Assembly (NCBI RefSeq): GCF_007904105.1
Contig: NZ_CP042325.1
Span: 992,001 to 1,056,000, forward strand
Direction of reading: 5' to 3'
Length of the DNA: 64,000 nucleotides
Origin: Corynebacterium sp. sy039
GTDB taxonomy: Bacteria > Actinomycetota > Actinomycetes > Mycobacteriales > Mycobacteriaceae
The notes beneath the pieces were generated by a model. That model did not search any database. It saw only the letters and a list, made by a program, of their open reading frames with translations, and was not told the DNA's origin. Both the position numbers and the translations under genes were made by a program. Numbering within the stretch: the stretch's first letter is position 1; the number at the start of each line of letters is the position of its first letter. This document shows, one piece after another, positions 10,067-19,917 of this stretch.

Positions 10067-10168
10067 AATATATGTCGATGGCAATTGCTACAGAGGCATA
10101 TGTGCGAGAGCAAAAAGCAGTATCGCAAGATACACAAGGTAGTAGCTCTTGGGAAAAGGAGTCGAATA

Positions 10169-12319
10169 ATGCTGGGCTGGCATGATGATCGAAAATTGAC
10201 TACCTTATTGCCTGAATCAGAAGCAAAGGCACTAGCAAAAAAATTTGGCTACCATACTGTAGAAGATTTGTTAAGACACTATCCACGCCAGTATGCAGCT
10301 CAAGGCGCAGATATTGCCTCAGGAAAAAGCACAGATGGGGATATTGCGACTCTCATCGGTACAGTTGTTCGCGCAGATGAACGCTATGACAAAAACGGAC
10401 ATCTCATTTACAGTATTCAGATTGATGATGGATGTTCTCGCATAGCAGCTACTTTTTTTAGAATTAAATGGCTCCCGACGGTGTTGCCTGTGGGAGTACG
10501 TGCGATGTTTACCGGGAAAGTGAAACATTATCAAGGTAAACCACAGCTGCAGCATCCGGATTATATGGTGATACCCGAGCGCATTTCTCCTGCCGATAAA
10601 AACCATAAGGATGGCGTCGCAAAGAAAGCACGTGGTTCTATGCGCGCACTATCGCACTATGGCGATATTGAAGATATTTCTCGTGTGCTATCTTCCTTGG
10701 ATTTCATCCCAATTTTCCCGGCTAAAGTCGGGATGCCTACATGGCGTATCCTTGGTGCGATTCATCAGGTATTAAGTGTTACTCCACCCTATGCTGAACC
10801 ACTGCAAAAATATGCGCCACAAGATCTCCCCAGCTTTGATACTGCACTGCGAGGTGTACTCGAACCAGACAAGCGGGGGGCACAGCCGTATATTCAGCGC
10901 ATGAAATATAATGAGGCGCTAGAGCTTTCCCTCATCATGGCACTGCGCAAGCATGAGGCGCATACTCGTCGTGCTGCTCTCATGCCGGTTCACCAACAAG
11001 GCTATCGCCAGAAAATTCTGGATAACTTGCCTTATCCGCTTACTGCTGGGCAAGAAAAGACACTGGAAGAAATCGCTGCTGATTTAGCGCATGACACGCC
11101 GATGATGCGGTTGCTTCAAGGCGAAGTCGGATCTGGGAAAACAATTGTCAGTATTCTTGTCATGTTGCAAGCGCTAGATAGTGGTAAACAAAGTGCTCTT
11201 CTAGCGCCTACTGAAGTCTTAGCTGCACAACACGCTCAGAGCATGCAAAAAATTTTTGCTGATAGTGGCGTGGATATTCACGTTGTGGTTCTGACAAGTT
11301 CATTAAGCACGAAAGAAAAACAGCAGGCGCTATTAGATATAGTCTCTGGACAAGCACAGATCATTATTGGGACACACGCGATCTTGCAGCATAACGTGGA
11401 GTTTTTTGATCTTGGCCTGAGCGTAGTCGATGAACAGCATAGATTTGGGGTAGAGCAACGTAATTATTTGCAGGCAAAAGGCAAAGCGGGGACCACGCCT
11501 CATTTATTAGTTATGACCGCAACACCTATTCCGCGTACTATCGCGATGACCGCCTTTGGTGATCTCGAACTCTCTACCCTCAAGGAATTGCCAGGTGGGC
11601 GCAAAGAAATTAAGAGTTTTGTGCTCCAGGAGAGTAATTTTGAGTGGATGCAACGTGCGTTTGAGCGAATGCGCGAGGAGATGCGAGTTGGTCATCAGGT
11701 ATATATTGTGTGCCCTCGTATTCAAGGCGCAGGCGGTGTGGAAGAAATATATCAGCGTTGCAAGGATATTCTTTTCTCTGATTTTCGAGTGGGTATGCTT
11801 CATGGTGGGCTTGCCCAAGAAGAAAAAGAAGACGTTATGCGCGCTTTTAACCAACAACAATTGGATTTGCTGGTCGCAACAACTGTCATCGAGGTCGGTA
11901 TCAATGTGCCTACTGCAACCATTATGATGATCTGCGAATCAGAACGTTTTGGTGTGTCGCAATTGCATCAGTTACGTGGGCGTGTGGGCAGAGGACGCAA
12001 TGCTTCTATTTGTTTTTTCCATGTTGGTGCTCAAGTAACTGAAGAAGCGATGTCTCGCATAGCCGCTATAGCAGCTACTAATGATGGTTTTGCTTTAGCG
12101 GAAATTGATCTTGTGCATCGGCAGGAAGGTGATATTCTCAGTACACAACAATCAGGTAGTTCTAAGCGTCATAAGTTTTTGAGTATTATCCACGATAGCG
12201 ACATTATCGAAAGAACACGAGCAGACGCTCAGACTATAGTTAGTGCTGATATTGAGCTAGCACGTCAGTTAGTTAGTGATATTGATAGCTATACTCAAGA
12301 TTTTATTGATAAGACTTAA
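10169..12319 (+). CDS. recG: ATP-dependent DNA helicase RecG
   Basis: RecG (716 residues) remodels stalled replication forks and branch-migrates Holliday junctions. It has an N-terminal OB-fold wedge domain, then superfamily 2 helicase motifs: Walker A GEVGSGKT, the DEQH box in VVDEQHRFGVEQR, motif III TATPIPRT and motif VI QLRGRVGRGR. The ATG at 10169 is chosen because AAAAGGA lies 8 bp upstream. An upstream in-frame ATG at 10085 would add 28 residues that do not look like a RecG N-terminus. Confidence 0.95.
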   Translation: MLGWHDDRKLTTLLPESEAKALAKKFGYHTVEDLLRHYPRQYAAQGADIASGKSTDGDIATLIGTVVRADERYDKNGHLIYSIQIDDGCSRIAATFFRIKWLPTVLPVGVRAMFTGKVKHYQGKPQLQHPDYMVIPERISPADKNHKDGVAKKARGSMRALSHYGDIEDISRVLSSLDFIPIFPAKVGMPTWRILGAIHQVLSVTPPYAEPLQKYAPQDLPSFDTALRGVLEPDKRGAQPYIQRMKYNEALELSLIMALRKHEAHTRRAALMPVHQQGYRQKILDNLPYPLTAGQEKTLEEIAADLAHDTPMMRLLQGEVGSGKTIVSILVMLQALDSGKQSALLAPTEVLAAQHAQSMQKIFADSGVDIHVVVLTSSLSTKEKQQALLDIVSGQAQIIIGTHAILQHNVEFFDLGLSVVDEQHRFGVEQRNYLQAKGKAGTTPHLLVMTATPIPRTIAMTAFGDLELSTLKELPGGRKEIKSFVLQESNFEWMQRAFERMREEMRVGHQVYIVCPRIQGAGGVEEIYQRCKDILFSDFRVGMLHGGLAQEEKEDVMRAFNQQQLDLLVATTVIEVGINVPTATIMMICESERFGVSQLHQLRGRVGRGRNASICFFHVGAQVTEEAMSRIAAIAATNDGFALAEIDLVHRQEGDILSTQQSGSSKRHKFLSIIHDSDIIERTRADAQTIVSADIELARQLVSDIDSYTQDFIDKT

Positions 12320-12382
12320 TCACTGATGCACTGATAAAAGTCGATATAGTGCTGATGTAAAAGGCTGATATAAAAGGAAGAG

Positions 12383-12601
12383 ATGAATATTTGTGCCCCC
12401 TTTGCCGGTATCGTGCACTACAAGGTACGGCTTGGCGATCAAGTAAAAACAGGACAAGAACTCGCAAGTGTTGAAGCACTGAAGTTAGAATCAAGCATCC
12501 TGGCACCTGGACCTGGGGTGGTAACACAACTGGGTTATGATGATTTCGATGATGTCGTCGGCGGGGCAACATTAATGACCCTTGCACAGTTGGGAACATA
12601 A
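12383..12601 (+). CDS. Small biotinyl/lipoyl-domain protein
   Basis: The 72-residue protein is a complete biotinyl-lipoyl domain and nothing else. The hairpin that normally carries the modified lysine reads EALKLES (Lys34), where biotin carriers usually have AMKM. The usual flanking methionines are therefore replaced by leucines, and modification is likely but not certain. It lies between recG and rsmD, a position seen for such small carriers in Corynebacterium. Its partner enzyme cannot be told from this window. The start has AAGGAAGAG just upstream. Confidence 0.75.
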   Translation: MNICAPFAGIVHYKVRLGDQVKTGQELASVEALKLESSILAPGPGVVTQLGYDDFDDVVGGATLMTLAQLGT

Positions 12602-12605
12602 AGAT

Positions 12606-13196
12606 ATGGGAATGACAAGAATAATTTCTGGTACTGCGCGAGGCAGAAAACTTAAAGTCCCACCTTCTGGTACTCGTCCCACATCGGATAGAGCAAAAGA
12701 AGGTCTTTTTTCTTCATTACAAGTACGTTTTGGTTTTCAAGATGCTGTGGTGCTTGACCTCTTTGCTGGCTCAGGAGCGTTAGGTTTAGAAGCAGCAAGT
12801 CGTGGTGCAGCACACGTGACTCTGGTGGAAAATAACCCTAGTGCCGCGGCAATTATTCGACACAATGCTGCACTGATTAAACATCCAGATATTGTCGTAG
12901 AGGAGATGAAAGTATCAACATATGTCAAGACTGCACCTCAGCGTCATTTTGACATTGTGCTAGCAGATCCGCCTTATGAGCTTGACACACAATCTGTTGT
13001 CGAGATGCTGGAAGCACTGCAACCATTGCTTATCGACGGAGCAGTAGTCGTGGTAGAACGCCATGTGGATTCAGAGCATACTCCGTGGCCGCGTGGCTAT
13101 GAACCAACTCCGCAGAAGCTAAAAAAGCGCACCTTTGGTATTGCGCGCATGGACATGGCTGTTTTTGATCGAGCAACGGCAGTGCAAGAATCATAA
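12606..13196 (+). CDS. rsmD: 16S rRNA (guanine(966)-N(2))-methyltransferase RsmD
   Basis: RsmD (196 residues from this start) methylates G966 of 16S rRNA. Features are the N-terminal RIISGTARGRKLKVPP and the RPTSDRAKEGLFSSL segment, the SAM-binding motif LDLFAGSGALGLEA (about residues 50-63), and the catalytic DPPY tetrad at 121-124. The ATG at 12606 follows the previous stop codon by 4 bp. A start at 12612 (MTRIISG) is equally possible. coaD follows, as is common in bacteria. Confidence 0.92.
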   Translation: MGMTRIISGTARGRKLKVPPSGTRPTSDRAKEGLFSSLQVRFGFQDAVVLDLFAGSGALGLEAASRGAAHVTLVENNPSAAAIIRHNAALIKHPDIVVEEMKVSTYVKTAPQRHFDIVLADPPYELDTQSVVEMLEALQPLLIDGAVVVVERHVDSEHTPWPRGYEPTPQKLKKRTFGIARMDMAVFDRATAVQES

Positions 13197-13223
13197 AAGC
13201 ATAAGAGAAAAGACACAATAACA

Positions 13224-13715
13224 ATGAATAATGGCGATAGCGTGCGTGCAGTATGCCCAGGATCTTTTGATCCCATCACGATGGGACATGTCGATATCAT
13301 TAGCAGGGCAGCGGCGTGTTTTAGCGAAGTGACAGTCCTGGTAACAGCTAATCCCAATAAGCCCACTGGGTTGTTTAGCATTGAGGAGCGCAAGGAACTT
13401 ATCCGTGAGGCATTATCGGGGTTGCATAATGTAAAAATTGATCATTGGGGTGGACTGCTTGTGGATTACACTAATGCTCATTCCATTAGTGTATTAGTCA
13501 AAGGGCTAAGGAGTTCTTTGGATTATGAGTATGAACTCCCTATGGCACAAATGAATAAAAATCTTTCTGGTATTGATACTTTCTTTTTAATGACTGATCC
13601 AAAATACGGATATATTTCCTCGACTCTCTGTAAAGAAGTAACAAAATATGGAGGCGATGTATCCGATATGCTCCCAGCAGGTGTGCAGGAAGCCATGAAA
13701 AAGAAATATCGCTAA
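13224..13715 (+). CDS. coaD: Phosphopantetheine adenylyltransferase
   Basis: CoaD (163 residues) transfers AMP from ATP to 4'-phosphopantetheine in coenzyme A synthesis. The nucleotidyltransferase motif PGSFDPITMGHVDII (TxGH) is near the N-terminus. LVKGLRSSLDYEYE and the YISSTLCKEV motif near the C-terminus are conserved in the family. It follows rsmD by 27 bp and is convergent with the amino acid ABC transporter. The later enzyme CoaE is encoded at 24 kb in this window. Confidence 0.97.
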   Translation: MNNGDSVRAVCPGSFDPITMGHVDIISRAAACFSEVTVLVTANPNKPTGLFSIEERKELIREALSGLHNVKIDHWGGLLVDYTNAHSISVLVKGLRSSLDYEYELPMAQMNKNLSGIDTFFLMTDPKYGYISSTLCKEVTKYGGDVSDMLPAGVQEAMKKKYR

Positions 13716-13732
13716 CCAAGATGGTTCTGAGC

Positions 13733-14539
13733 TTAGAGCAGACTAGATAAGAATGCTTTTGTGCGTTCCTCTTGAGGATCGTCAATAACTTGAGCAGCCT
13801 CGCCGCGCTCTACGACGACCCCATCTGCCATAAAGACTACTTCATTGGCAACTTCACGTGCGAAGTTGATTTCATGCGTAACAATCATCATGGTCATGCC
13901 GTCGGCAGCAAGTTCACGCATAACTCTCAATACCTCGCCGACAAGTTCTGGATCAAGAGCTGAGGTAGGTTCATCGAAGAGCATTAGTTTAGGCTTCATT
14001 GCTACAGCGCGAGCAATGGCTACTCGTTGCTGTTGTCCACCTGATAATTGAAGTGGGTAGGCTTGTGCTTTGTGCTTAAGACCAACTTGATCCAACAGTT
14101 CTAAAGCTGTGTGTCGCGCTTCATCAACTGAGATCCCTTTGACATGAACTGGTGCTTCGATGATGTTCTCGAGGACAGTCCGATGGGGGAAAAGATTAAA
14201 ATTCTGGAAAACCATCCCGATTTCACTGCGCTGGCGGGCTGCTTCCTTTTCGGAAATCTCATGGAGCACGCCATTTTTCTCCCGGTAGCCAATCAATTCG
14301 CCATCAACATAGAGCCTTCCAGCACTAATTTTCTCCAAGTGATTGACACATCTGAGAAAGGTAGATTTTCCTGATCCAGATGGGCCAAGCAAACAACTGA
14401 CTGTTCCGGTGGGGACTTGGAGATCGATACCTTTGAGAACGTGCAGATTTCCATAAGATTTACATACCTGTTGCGCGTCAATCATGATAGCCGGTTGTGT
14501 CTGCTCATGCGCTGTTTGCGTGTGTAGCTGTGTAACCAT
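13733..14539 (-). CDS. Polar amino acid ABC transporter, ATP-binding protein
   Basis: The 268-residue ATPase has Walker [10 protein letters not shown], the Q-loop in [18 protein letters not shown], signature LSGGQQQR and Walker [15 protein letters not shown]. It is of the GlnQ/HisP type that drives uptake of polar amino acids. The start at 14539 (MVTQLHTQ) is preferred, with AGGAAT about 8 bp upstream. A longer frame to 14623 would run into the permease gene. It is the last gene of a three-gene minus-strand operon (binding protein, permease, ATPase). The substrate is not evident. Confidence 0.9.
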   Translation of the reverse strand: MVTQLHTQTAHEQTQPAIMIDAQQVCKSYGNLHVLKGIDLQVPTGTVSCLLGPSGSGKSTFLRCVNHLEKISAGRLYVDGELIGYREKNGVLHEISEKEAARQRSEIGMVFQNFNLFPHRTVLENIIEAPVHVKGISVDEARHTALELLDQVGLKHKAQAYPLQLSGGQQQRVAIARAVAMKPKLMLFDEPTSALDPELVGEVLRVMRELAADGMTMMIVTHEINFAREVANEVVFMADGVVVERGEAAQVIDDPQEERTKAFLSSLL

Positions 14540-14570
14540 AGTAAAAATTCCTAAGACCAGTGTTGAACAA

Positions 14571-15503
14571 TTATGGGGAAACAATATCGACATTGCGCGG
14601 TAGCGTAGCTTCTGCATCAGCAAGGGCAGCTAGTTGCCTAGAAGTCAATTGTTTTGTCACACCTTTAGCAAAGTGTTTTTCCAGGTAGTGCTGTCCGACC
14701 ATGAGTAAGGAAGTAATGACGAGATACCATGTTGCAGCTACTAAAAGCAGTGGCACTGGGTCGAAAAGCGCGGCAGCAATATCTGTGGATCGTCCATAGA
14801 GTTCTGCGGTATAAGGAATTGCTACAACCAAAGAAGTGGTTTTTAGCATGGAGATAAACTCATTGCCAGTAGGGGGAATAATAATGCGCATTGCTTGAGG
14901 TAAAATCGTGCGACGAATAGTCATCCACCAGCTCATACCTAGTGCCTTTGAGGCTTCTGCTTGTCCTTCAGGAATTGCTTGAATACCAGAGCGAATGATT
15001 TCTGCCATATAGGCTGCTTCATTAAGACCTAGACCGACTATGGCAAGCAAAAACGTATTAGAAAGAAGTGTCTCTAAGGATATCTGAGTAATACCTAGAT
15101 TAATCGTTTGGTATATCGAACCAAGAAGACCCCAAAACACTAATTGGACATAAATCGGAGTGCCTCGAAAAAGCCAGAGGTAGAGCCAAGAAACACTACG
15201 CAACACTGGATTAGGAGACATCCGTAGGACCGCGATTATGGTGCCAAGGACAACTCCAAGCAGCATCGAAAAAATTGTTAGCAGCAATGTGTTTAATGCA
15301 GCTCTAGCGATACGAGTGTCAAAAAGATACTGACGGTAGGTATCCCACCCATATGCATCATTGCGAGCTGCACTGATGAAGAAGAGAATGAGAAGGACAA
15401 AGATAATGCCTGCTGCGATCCAACGCCCAGGGTGGCGTAAGGGACGTGCATGAATCGGTTGTGGAGAACTCATGATATTTTTTCTTTCTTGCTCAATCGT
15501 CAC
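14571..15503 (-). CDS. Polar amino acid ABC transporter, permease
   Basis: This HisM/GlnP-type permease is 310 residues from the GTG at 15503, or 300 from the ATG at 15473. It has an N-terminal membrane helix (about residues 31-45 of the longer form) and several more helices. The EAA loop reads EASKALGMSWWMTIRRTILPQAMRIIIPPTGNE, split here only for description, and contacts the ATPase. Neither start has a strong ribosome binding site. The upstream binding-protein gene stops 3 bp before the GTG, so translation may be coupled. Confidence 0.9.
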   Translation of the reverse strand: MTIEQERKNIMSSPQPIHARPLRHPGRWIAAGIIFVLLILFFISAARNDAYGWDTYRQYLFDTRIARAALNTLLLTIFSMLLGVVLGTIIAVLRMSPNPVLRSVSWLYLWLFRGTPIYVQLVFWGLLGSIYQTINLGITQISLETLLSNTFLLAIVGLGLNEAAYMAEIIRSGIQAIPEGQAEASKALGMSWWMTIRRTILPQAMRIIIPPTGNEFISMLKTTSLVVAIPYTAELYGRSTDIAAALFDPVPLLLVAATWYLVITSLLMVGQHYLEKHFAKGVTKQLTSRQLAALADAEATLPRNVDIVSP

Positions 15504-15506
15504 TCA

Positions 15507-16442
15507 TTAGCTTGCTATGGTTTCTGTTTCAGGCTGAAGTGGTCCATTGACTTGTCCTTTGTCTAAGTGCCCTTCTTTAACACCCCAGATATTGAGGATT
15601 CTTTCATAATCGCCAGTGTCCATAAGGTGTTGTAGTGCTGCAGCAATAGCAGGACCTAGGGGAGAATTTTTTGGCACTGCAAAACCATAAGGTGCAGCTT
15701 GGAACATTTCGCTTGATGTCTCTAGTGCTCCGTCGGAACGCTCAATTGCCCATGCTAGGACAGGGGAGTCGGAGGCGAAAGCATCTGCTCGTCCTAATAC
15801 TAATGCTGTTGCTGCTTGGTCAGAAGTCGCATAGCTGAGGATTTCAATTGGTTTTTTCCCTTCTTTAACGCATTGCTCACTCAGTGGGCGAACATCATCA
15901 CTTTCTGCGACTGTAGTGCGCTGCACAGCCACACTGAGTCCACAGGGATTATTTCTGTCTACTGGCTTATCGACGCGCTGTCCCCATTGAATACCCGCGT
16001 AAAGAAAATCAATGAAGTCATAGTTTTCTCTGCGTTCGATGGTATCGGTAAAACCACTTGCACCTAGGTCAATGGTTCCTGCTGATAGCGCAGGTAAAAT
16101 CAAGGAAAAATCAAGTTGTTTTACTTGCCATTCCAATCCCATAACGTGAGCAACGGCACGAGAAAGATCCATCTCCATGCCAATGATTTCGTTGCGTGAA
16201 TTCTTAAACATGAAAGGGGCGTAGGGTGGGAAAGCTGCGACGACAAGGGTGCCACGTTGTGCTAACTCATTAGGAACTAAAGCGGCAATTTCTGGTACTG
16301 CAGCAGGTTGGATGTCTTCCCAGTTTTCCGGATAGCCTTGTTCCTCATTTGTGACACAAGCACTAAGGTTTAGTGATAAAACGATTATCGCAATAGTGCT
16401 TATCACGGTGGTGATAATCCGAGAGCGTCCGGCTATATTCAT
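15507..16442 (-). CDS. Polar amino acid ABC transporter, substrate-binding lipoprotein
   Basis: The 311-residue protein is a type 3 solute-binding protein (family SBP_bac_3). It begins with a basic N-terminus and a hydrophobic helix ending in the lipobox LSAC with Cys29, so it should be a lipid-anchored surface protein. Family motifs include GTLVVAAFPPYAPF and GMEMDLSRAVAHVMGL. It is the first gene of the importer operon. The substrate is probably a polar amino acid but cannot be specified. Confidence 0.9.
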   Translation of the reverse strand: MNIAGRSRIITTVISTIAIIVLSLNLSACVTNEEQGYPENWEDIQPAAVPEIAALVPNELAQRGTLVVAAFPPYAPFMFKNSRNEIIGMEMDLSRAVAHVMGLEWQVKQLDFSLILPALSAGTIDLGASGFTDTIERRENYDFIDFLYAGIQWGQRVDKPVDRNNPCGLSVAVQRTTVAESDDVRPLSEQCVKEGKKPIEILSYATSDQAATALVLGRADAFASDSPVLAWAIERSDGALETSSEMFQAAPYGFAVPKNSPLGPAIAAALQHLMDTGDYERILNIWGVKEGHLDKGQVNGPLQPETETIAS

Positions 16443-16623
16443 AGAAGAAGTATCACATATTATTGAGTTTTATGCATAATTGCTGTTTGGTGACTGGCTT
16501 GAAGGGTCTGTAAAAAAGATCGTGAAAGAATGATGATTTATGGCGTTGTCTTTATGTGAAAAATGCCCTCTAGCTGTGGATTAACTTTTTTTGTGATGAT
16601 GGGTTACTATAGTCATCTGTACC

Positions 16624-16700
16624 GCCCCAGTAGCCCAATTGGCAGAGGCAACGGATTCAAAACCCGTCCAGTGTGAGTTCGAGTCTCACCTGGGGCACCA
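16624..16700 (+). tRNA. tRNA with CAA anticodon (Leu), short variable loop
   Basis: A 77-nt cloverleaf includes the encoded CCA. The acceptor stem is GCCCCAG (16624-16630) with CTGGGGC (16690-16696). The T arm is GTGAG-TTCGAGT-CTCAC. The anticodon loop is TTCAAAA with anticodon CAA, which reads the leucine codon UUG. The stem below the loop ends in an A-C mismatch. The variable region has about 5 nt, unlike the long arm expected of bacterial tRNA-Leu. A promoter-like AT-rich region precedes it. Confidence 0.85.
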
Positions 16701-16792
16701 TTATCAGCGTGAATGCTGGGTCTAGAGGCATGAAGCGGCATACAATTTTGTGAAGTGCCCAAATGTCTTTATTATTTCTCTTTATTGCTGGC

Positions 16793-17185
16793 TTATTCTG
16801 AGTTCTGCGGTAAATGTGCAGTCCATCCCAATGGTCGATATTTCTTCGGTAGTTTTTCTACCACCAAAAGATAAGAATCAGTGATTAATTCTTCTAATAA
16901 TTTTTCCGATATGCTCGGACCTGCTTGCACGGTGTACCAGTGCTTTTTGTTCATATGATAGCCAGGAAGAATATCGGCATAAGAAAGCTGTAGTGCCTTA
17001 ACATCTTCAGGTGTGCCTTTAAGAATAAGGATTCTTTTACCTTTCAGAATGGTTGTGAGCATAAACCATTTTCCTGCAACTCGTGCTGCTTGGAAATTGT
17101 CGCTAAAAGGATATAACTGTGCATCGGTAAGACTCGTGCTTACCTGGCAAGCAAAATCATATAGACGCTGGTCAGTAAGTTCCAT
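16793..17185 (-). CDS. MmcQ/YjbR-family protein
   Basis: The 130-residue protein matches the MmcQ/YjbR (CyaY-like fold) family. Its central PGYHMNKKHWYTV motif and the later ELITDSYLLVVEKLPKKYR are the usual conserved stretches. Members are often called DNA-binding, but their function is not established. It is a single gene divergent from polA and lies between the tRNA and polA. Confidence 0.75.
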   Translation of the reverse strand: MELTDQRLYDFACQVSTSLTDAQLYPFSDNFQAARVAGKWFMLTTILKGKRILILKGTPEDVKALQLSYADILPGYHMNKKHWYTVQAGPSISEKLLEELITDSYLLVVEKLPKKYRPLGWTAHLPQNSE

Positions 17186-17244
17186 AGGGTCTATTCTAAA
17201 AGAAACTCACATGGAGCAGCGAACTTTCATTAGACTAGAAGATT

Positions 17245-19917
17245 GTGACTAACGCAAACACTTCTCGCAAGCACTTGATGCTTATCGACGGACATTCCAT
17301 GGCTTTCCGTGCTTTTTATGCATTGCCAGCAGCAAATTTTGCCACCTCGGGCGGGCAAGCCACAAATGCTGTGTATGGTTTTTTATCCATGCTTGCTAAT
17401 GTCATCGAGGAGCAGCAGCCCACCCATGTGGCGGTTGCGTTTGATGTGGGGCGGAAAACTTTTCGTTCTGATCTCTTTCCTGAATATAAGGCGCAGCGTG
17501 AAGCAACTCCACCTGAGTTTAAGGGGCAGGTGCCACTGATTAAACAGATTTTGGCTACTTTGGGAGTTGTATGTATTGAAAAAGAAAATTACGAAGCTGA
17601 TGATATTATCGCTACGCTAGCTACTGCTGCTGGCGTTCTTGGTTTCCGAACTTCTATCTTGACTGGTGATCGCGATTCTTTCCAGTTAGTTAATGAGAAA
17701 ACAACAGTTCTTTATCCGCTTAAAGGTACATCGTCGATTAAGCGTTTTACTCCAGAAGCGGTAAAAGAGAAGTATCTGGTGACTCCGCAGCAGTATCCTG
17801 ATTTTGCTGCATTGCGAGGTGATCCATCAGATAATCTTCCTTCTATTCCAAAGGTGGGGGATAAAACTGCTCAGAAGTGGATCGTTCAGTATGAATCTTT
17901 GGATAATCTCATCACGCATGCTGATGAAATTAAGGGTGTCGTCGGGCAGAATTTTCGGGAATCTATTGAACAAGTAAAGCTCAATCGCAAATTGACTGAG
18001 ATGGTCAAGGATCTTGCGTTGGCTGTCACTCCAGATCAATTGGAACTTAGCACTGTTGATATAACCGCAATGGGGGAAAAATTTGATGAACTCGAATTTG
18101 GTACCAACTTGCGTGAGCGTGTGTTACGTGCTTTTGCTGCGGACAATCCGACTCCTGTAGCGGTTGAAGGTATGGAAACAACTATCGACGCTGATCCTTT
18201 GATGTCCTGGCTACAGCCTCGTTATGAATCTTGTGAGCCTCTAGCAGTTTTTGTTGAAGGTGAAGGAATACCTGCAGGGGGAGACGCATGGCGCTTAGGG
18301 ATTGTCGATACCCAACGACATGGTATTGCCATTGATTTGGCAGAAATTGGTCCTGAAGAAGAGAAACTTGTTGCTGCATGGTTAGAAAGTGAATCGCCAA
18401 AATATTTTCACGATGCAAAAGCAGCATTCCATATGTTTGATGCGCGGGGTATCGCGCTTAACGGAATCGCACACGATACCGTTCTAGGAGCCTATTTGTT
18501 GCGTCCTGGACAGCGCAGCTATGAGCTAAAAGATGTCTATCAGCGCCATGTGCAGCGTGTATTACATATTGAGCAATCAGAGCAGTTATCGCTTTTAGAC
18601 ATGGTGAGTTTGGATCAGTTGGTGTATAACGCGGCAGCTGTGCTCGACCTTGTTGAAGTATTGATTGTGCAGTTGCAAGATATTGATGCGTATGAGTTGT
18701 ATTCCGATTTGGAATTGCCCTTGTTAAGTATTCTGGCGCGCATGGAAAAGGCAGGAATTAGCGTCGATGTTCCAACTTTAGAAGAACAACTAGAGATTTT
18801 TGTAGAGCAAGTACGCGAAGAAGAAGCTGCGGCGAGGGAACTTGCCGGTGCCCCTGATCTGAATTTATCAAGTCCAAAGCAGTTGCAAGTTATTTTGTTT
18901 GATACGCTCGGCTTGCCGAAAACCAAGAAGACTAAGACTGGCTATTCCACTGCGGCTAAAGAAATTGAGATGCTGGCGCTGAATCATCCACATCCTTTTT
19001 TGGATCATCTATTGGCGCACCGAGAGTATCAGAAAATAAAGACTACTCTTGAAGGACTTATTAAAGCAGTTAATTCCGATGGCAGAATTCATACAACGTT
19101 TAAGCAGACAGTTGCTTCTACCGGACGGTTGTCTTCTACGGAACCGAATTTGCAAAATATCCCAGTGCGTACAGCTGCTGGGCAAAAAATTCGTTCGGCT
19201 TTTTGCGTTGGGCAAGGTTATGAAACGCTTTTGACTGCTGATTATTCTCAAATTGAAATGCGAGTCATGGCGCATCTTTCTAAAGATCCGGGGCTTATCG
19301 ACGCCTACCGCCAGGGCGAAGATCTCCATAATTATGTGGGCTCACAAGTGTTTGATGTTCCGGTAGATCAAGTGACCCCAGAGCTACGACGCAGGGTAAA
19401 AGCCATGTCTTATGGTTTGGTGTACGGTCTGTCTGCTTTTGGCTTATCGCAACAGCTCAATATCCCTCGATTAGAGGCTAAAGAGATTATGGAAAGCTAT
19501 TTTGAGCGGTTTGGTGCAGTCAAAGAATATCTTGATCAGGTAGTTGTTCATGCACGTAAAGATGGTTACACGTCCACGCTTTTTGGTAGGAGAAGATATT
19601 TACCAGAGTTATCGTCACCTAATCGTGTGGCACGTGAAAATGCTGAACGGGCTGCCCTGAACGCACCGATTCAAGGCACTGCGGCAGATATTATTAAAGT
19701 CGCTATGCTGCGAGTGGATAAAGAATTACGTCGTGCGCAGACAAAATCCAGAGTCCTACTGCAGGTGCATGATGAATTAGTAGTAGAAGTGGCACATGGA
19801 GAATTAGAAACAGTGCGTTCCATTGTGGAAACTCAAATGGATAATGCGATCAAGCTGAGTGTACCGCTTGAAGTTTCAACTGGAATTGGAAAAAACTGGC
19901 AAGAAGCCGCACACTAG
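17245..19917 (+). CDS. polA: DNA polymerase I
   Basis: PolA (890 residues, GTG start) fills gaps in repair and removes Okazaki primers. The N-terminal 5' nuclease domain (about 1-300) has LIDGHSMAFRAFYAL, the acidic segment EADDIIATLA and GDRDSFQLV. The middle exonuclease-like domain is weakly conserved. The C-terminal polymerase domain has motif A DYSQIEMRVMAHLS, motif B RRRVKAMSYGLVYG and motif C LQVHDELVVE. A TAGACT box 8 bp before the GTG, with no clear Shine-Dalgarno sequence, suggests a leaderless mRNA. rpsA follows after about 200 bp, as in other actinobacteria. Confidence 0.96.
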   Translation: MTNANTSRKHLMLIDGHSMAFRAFYALPAANFATSGGQATNAVYGFLSMLANVIEEQQPTHVAVAFDVGRKTFRSDLFPEYKAQREATPPEFKGQVPLIKQILATLGVVCIEKENYEADDIIATLATAAGVLGFRTSILTGDRDSFQLVNEKTTVLYPLKGTSSIKRFTPEAVKEKYLVTPQQYPDFAALRGDPSDNLPSIPKVGDKTAQKWIVQYESLDNLITHADEIKGVVGQNFRESIEQVKLNRKLTEMVKDLALAVTPDQLELSTVDITAMGEKFDELEFGTNLRERVLRAFAADNPTPVAVEGMETTIDADPLMSWLQPRYESCEPLAVFVEGEGIPAGGDAWRLGIVDTQRHGIAIDLAEIGPEEEKLVAAWLESESPKYFHDAKAAFHMFDARGIALNGIAHDTVLGAYLLRPGQRSYELKDVYQRHVQRVLHIEQSEQLSLLDMVSLDQLVYNAAAVLDLVEVLIVQLQDIDAYELYSDLELPLLSILARMEKAGISVDVPTLEEQLEIFVEQVREEEAAARELAGAPDLNLSSPKQLQVILFDTLGLPKTKKTKTGYSTAAKEIEMLALNHPHPFLDHLLAHREYQKIKTTLEGLIKAVNSDGRIHTTFKQTVASTGRLSSTEPNLQNIPVRTAAGQKIRSAFCVGQGYETLLTADYSQIEMRVMAHLSKDPGLIDAYRQGEDLHNYVGSQVFDVPVDQVTPELRRRVKAMSYGLVYGLSAFGLSQQLNIPRLEAKEIMESYFERFGAVKEYLDQVVVHARKDGYTSTLFGRRRYLPELSSPNRVARENAERAALNAPIQGTAADIIKVAMLRVDKELRRAQTKSRVLLQVHDELVVEVAHGELETVRSIVETQMDNAIKLSVPLEVSTGIGKNWQEAAH

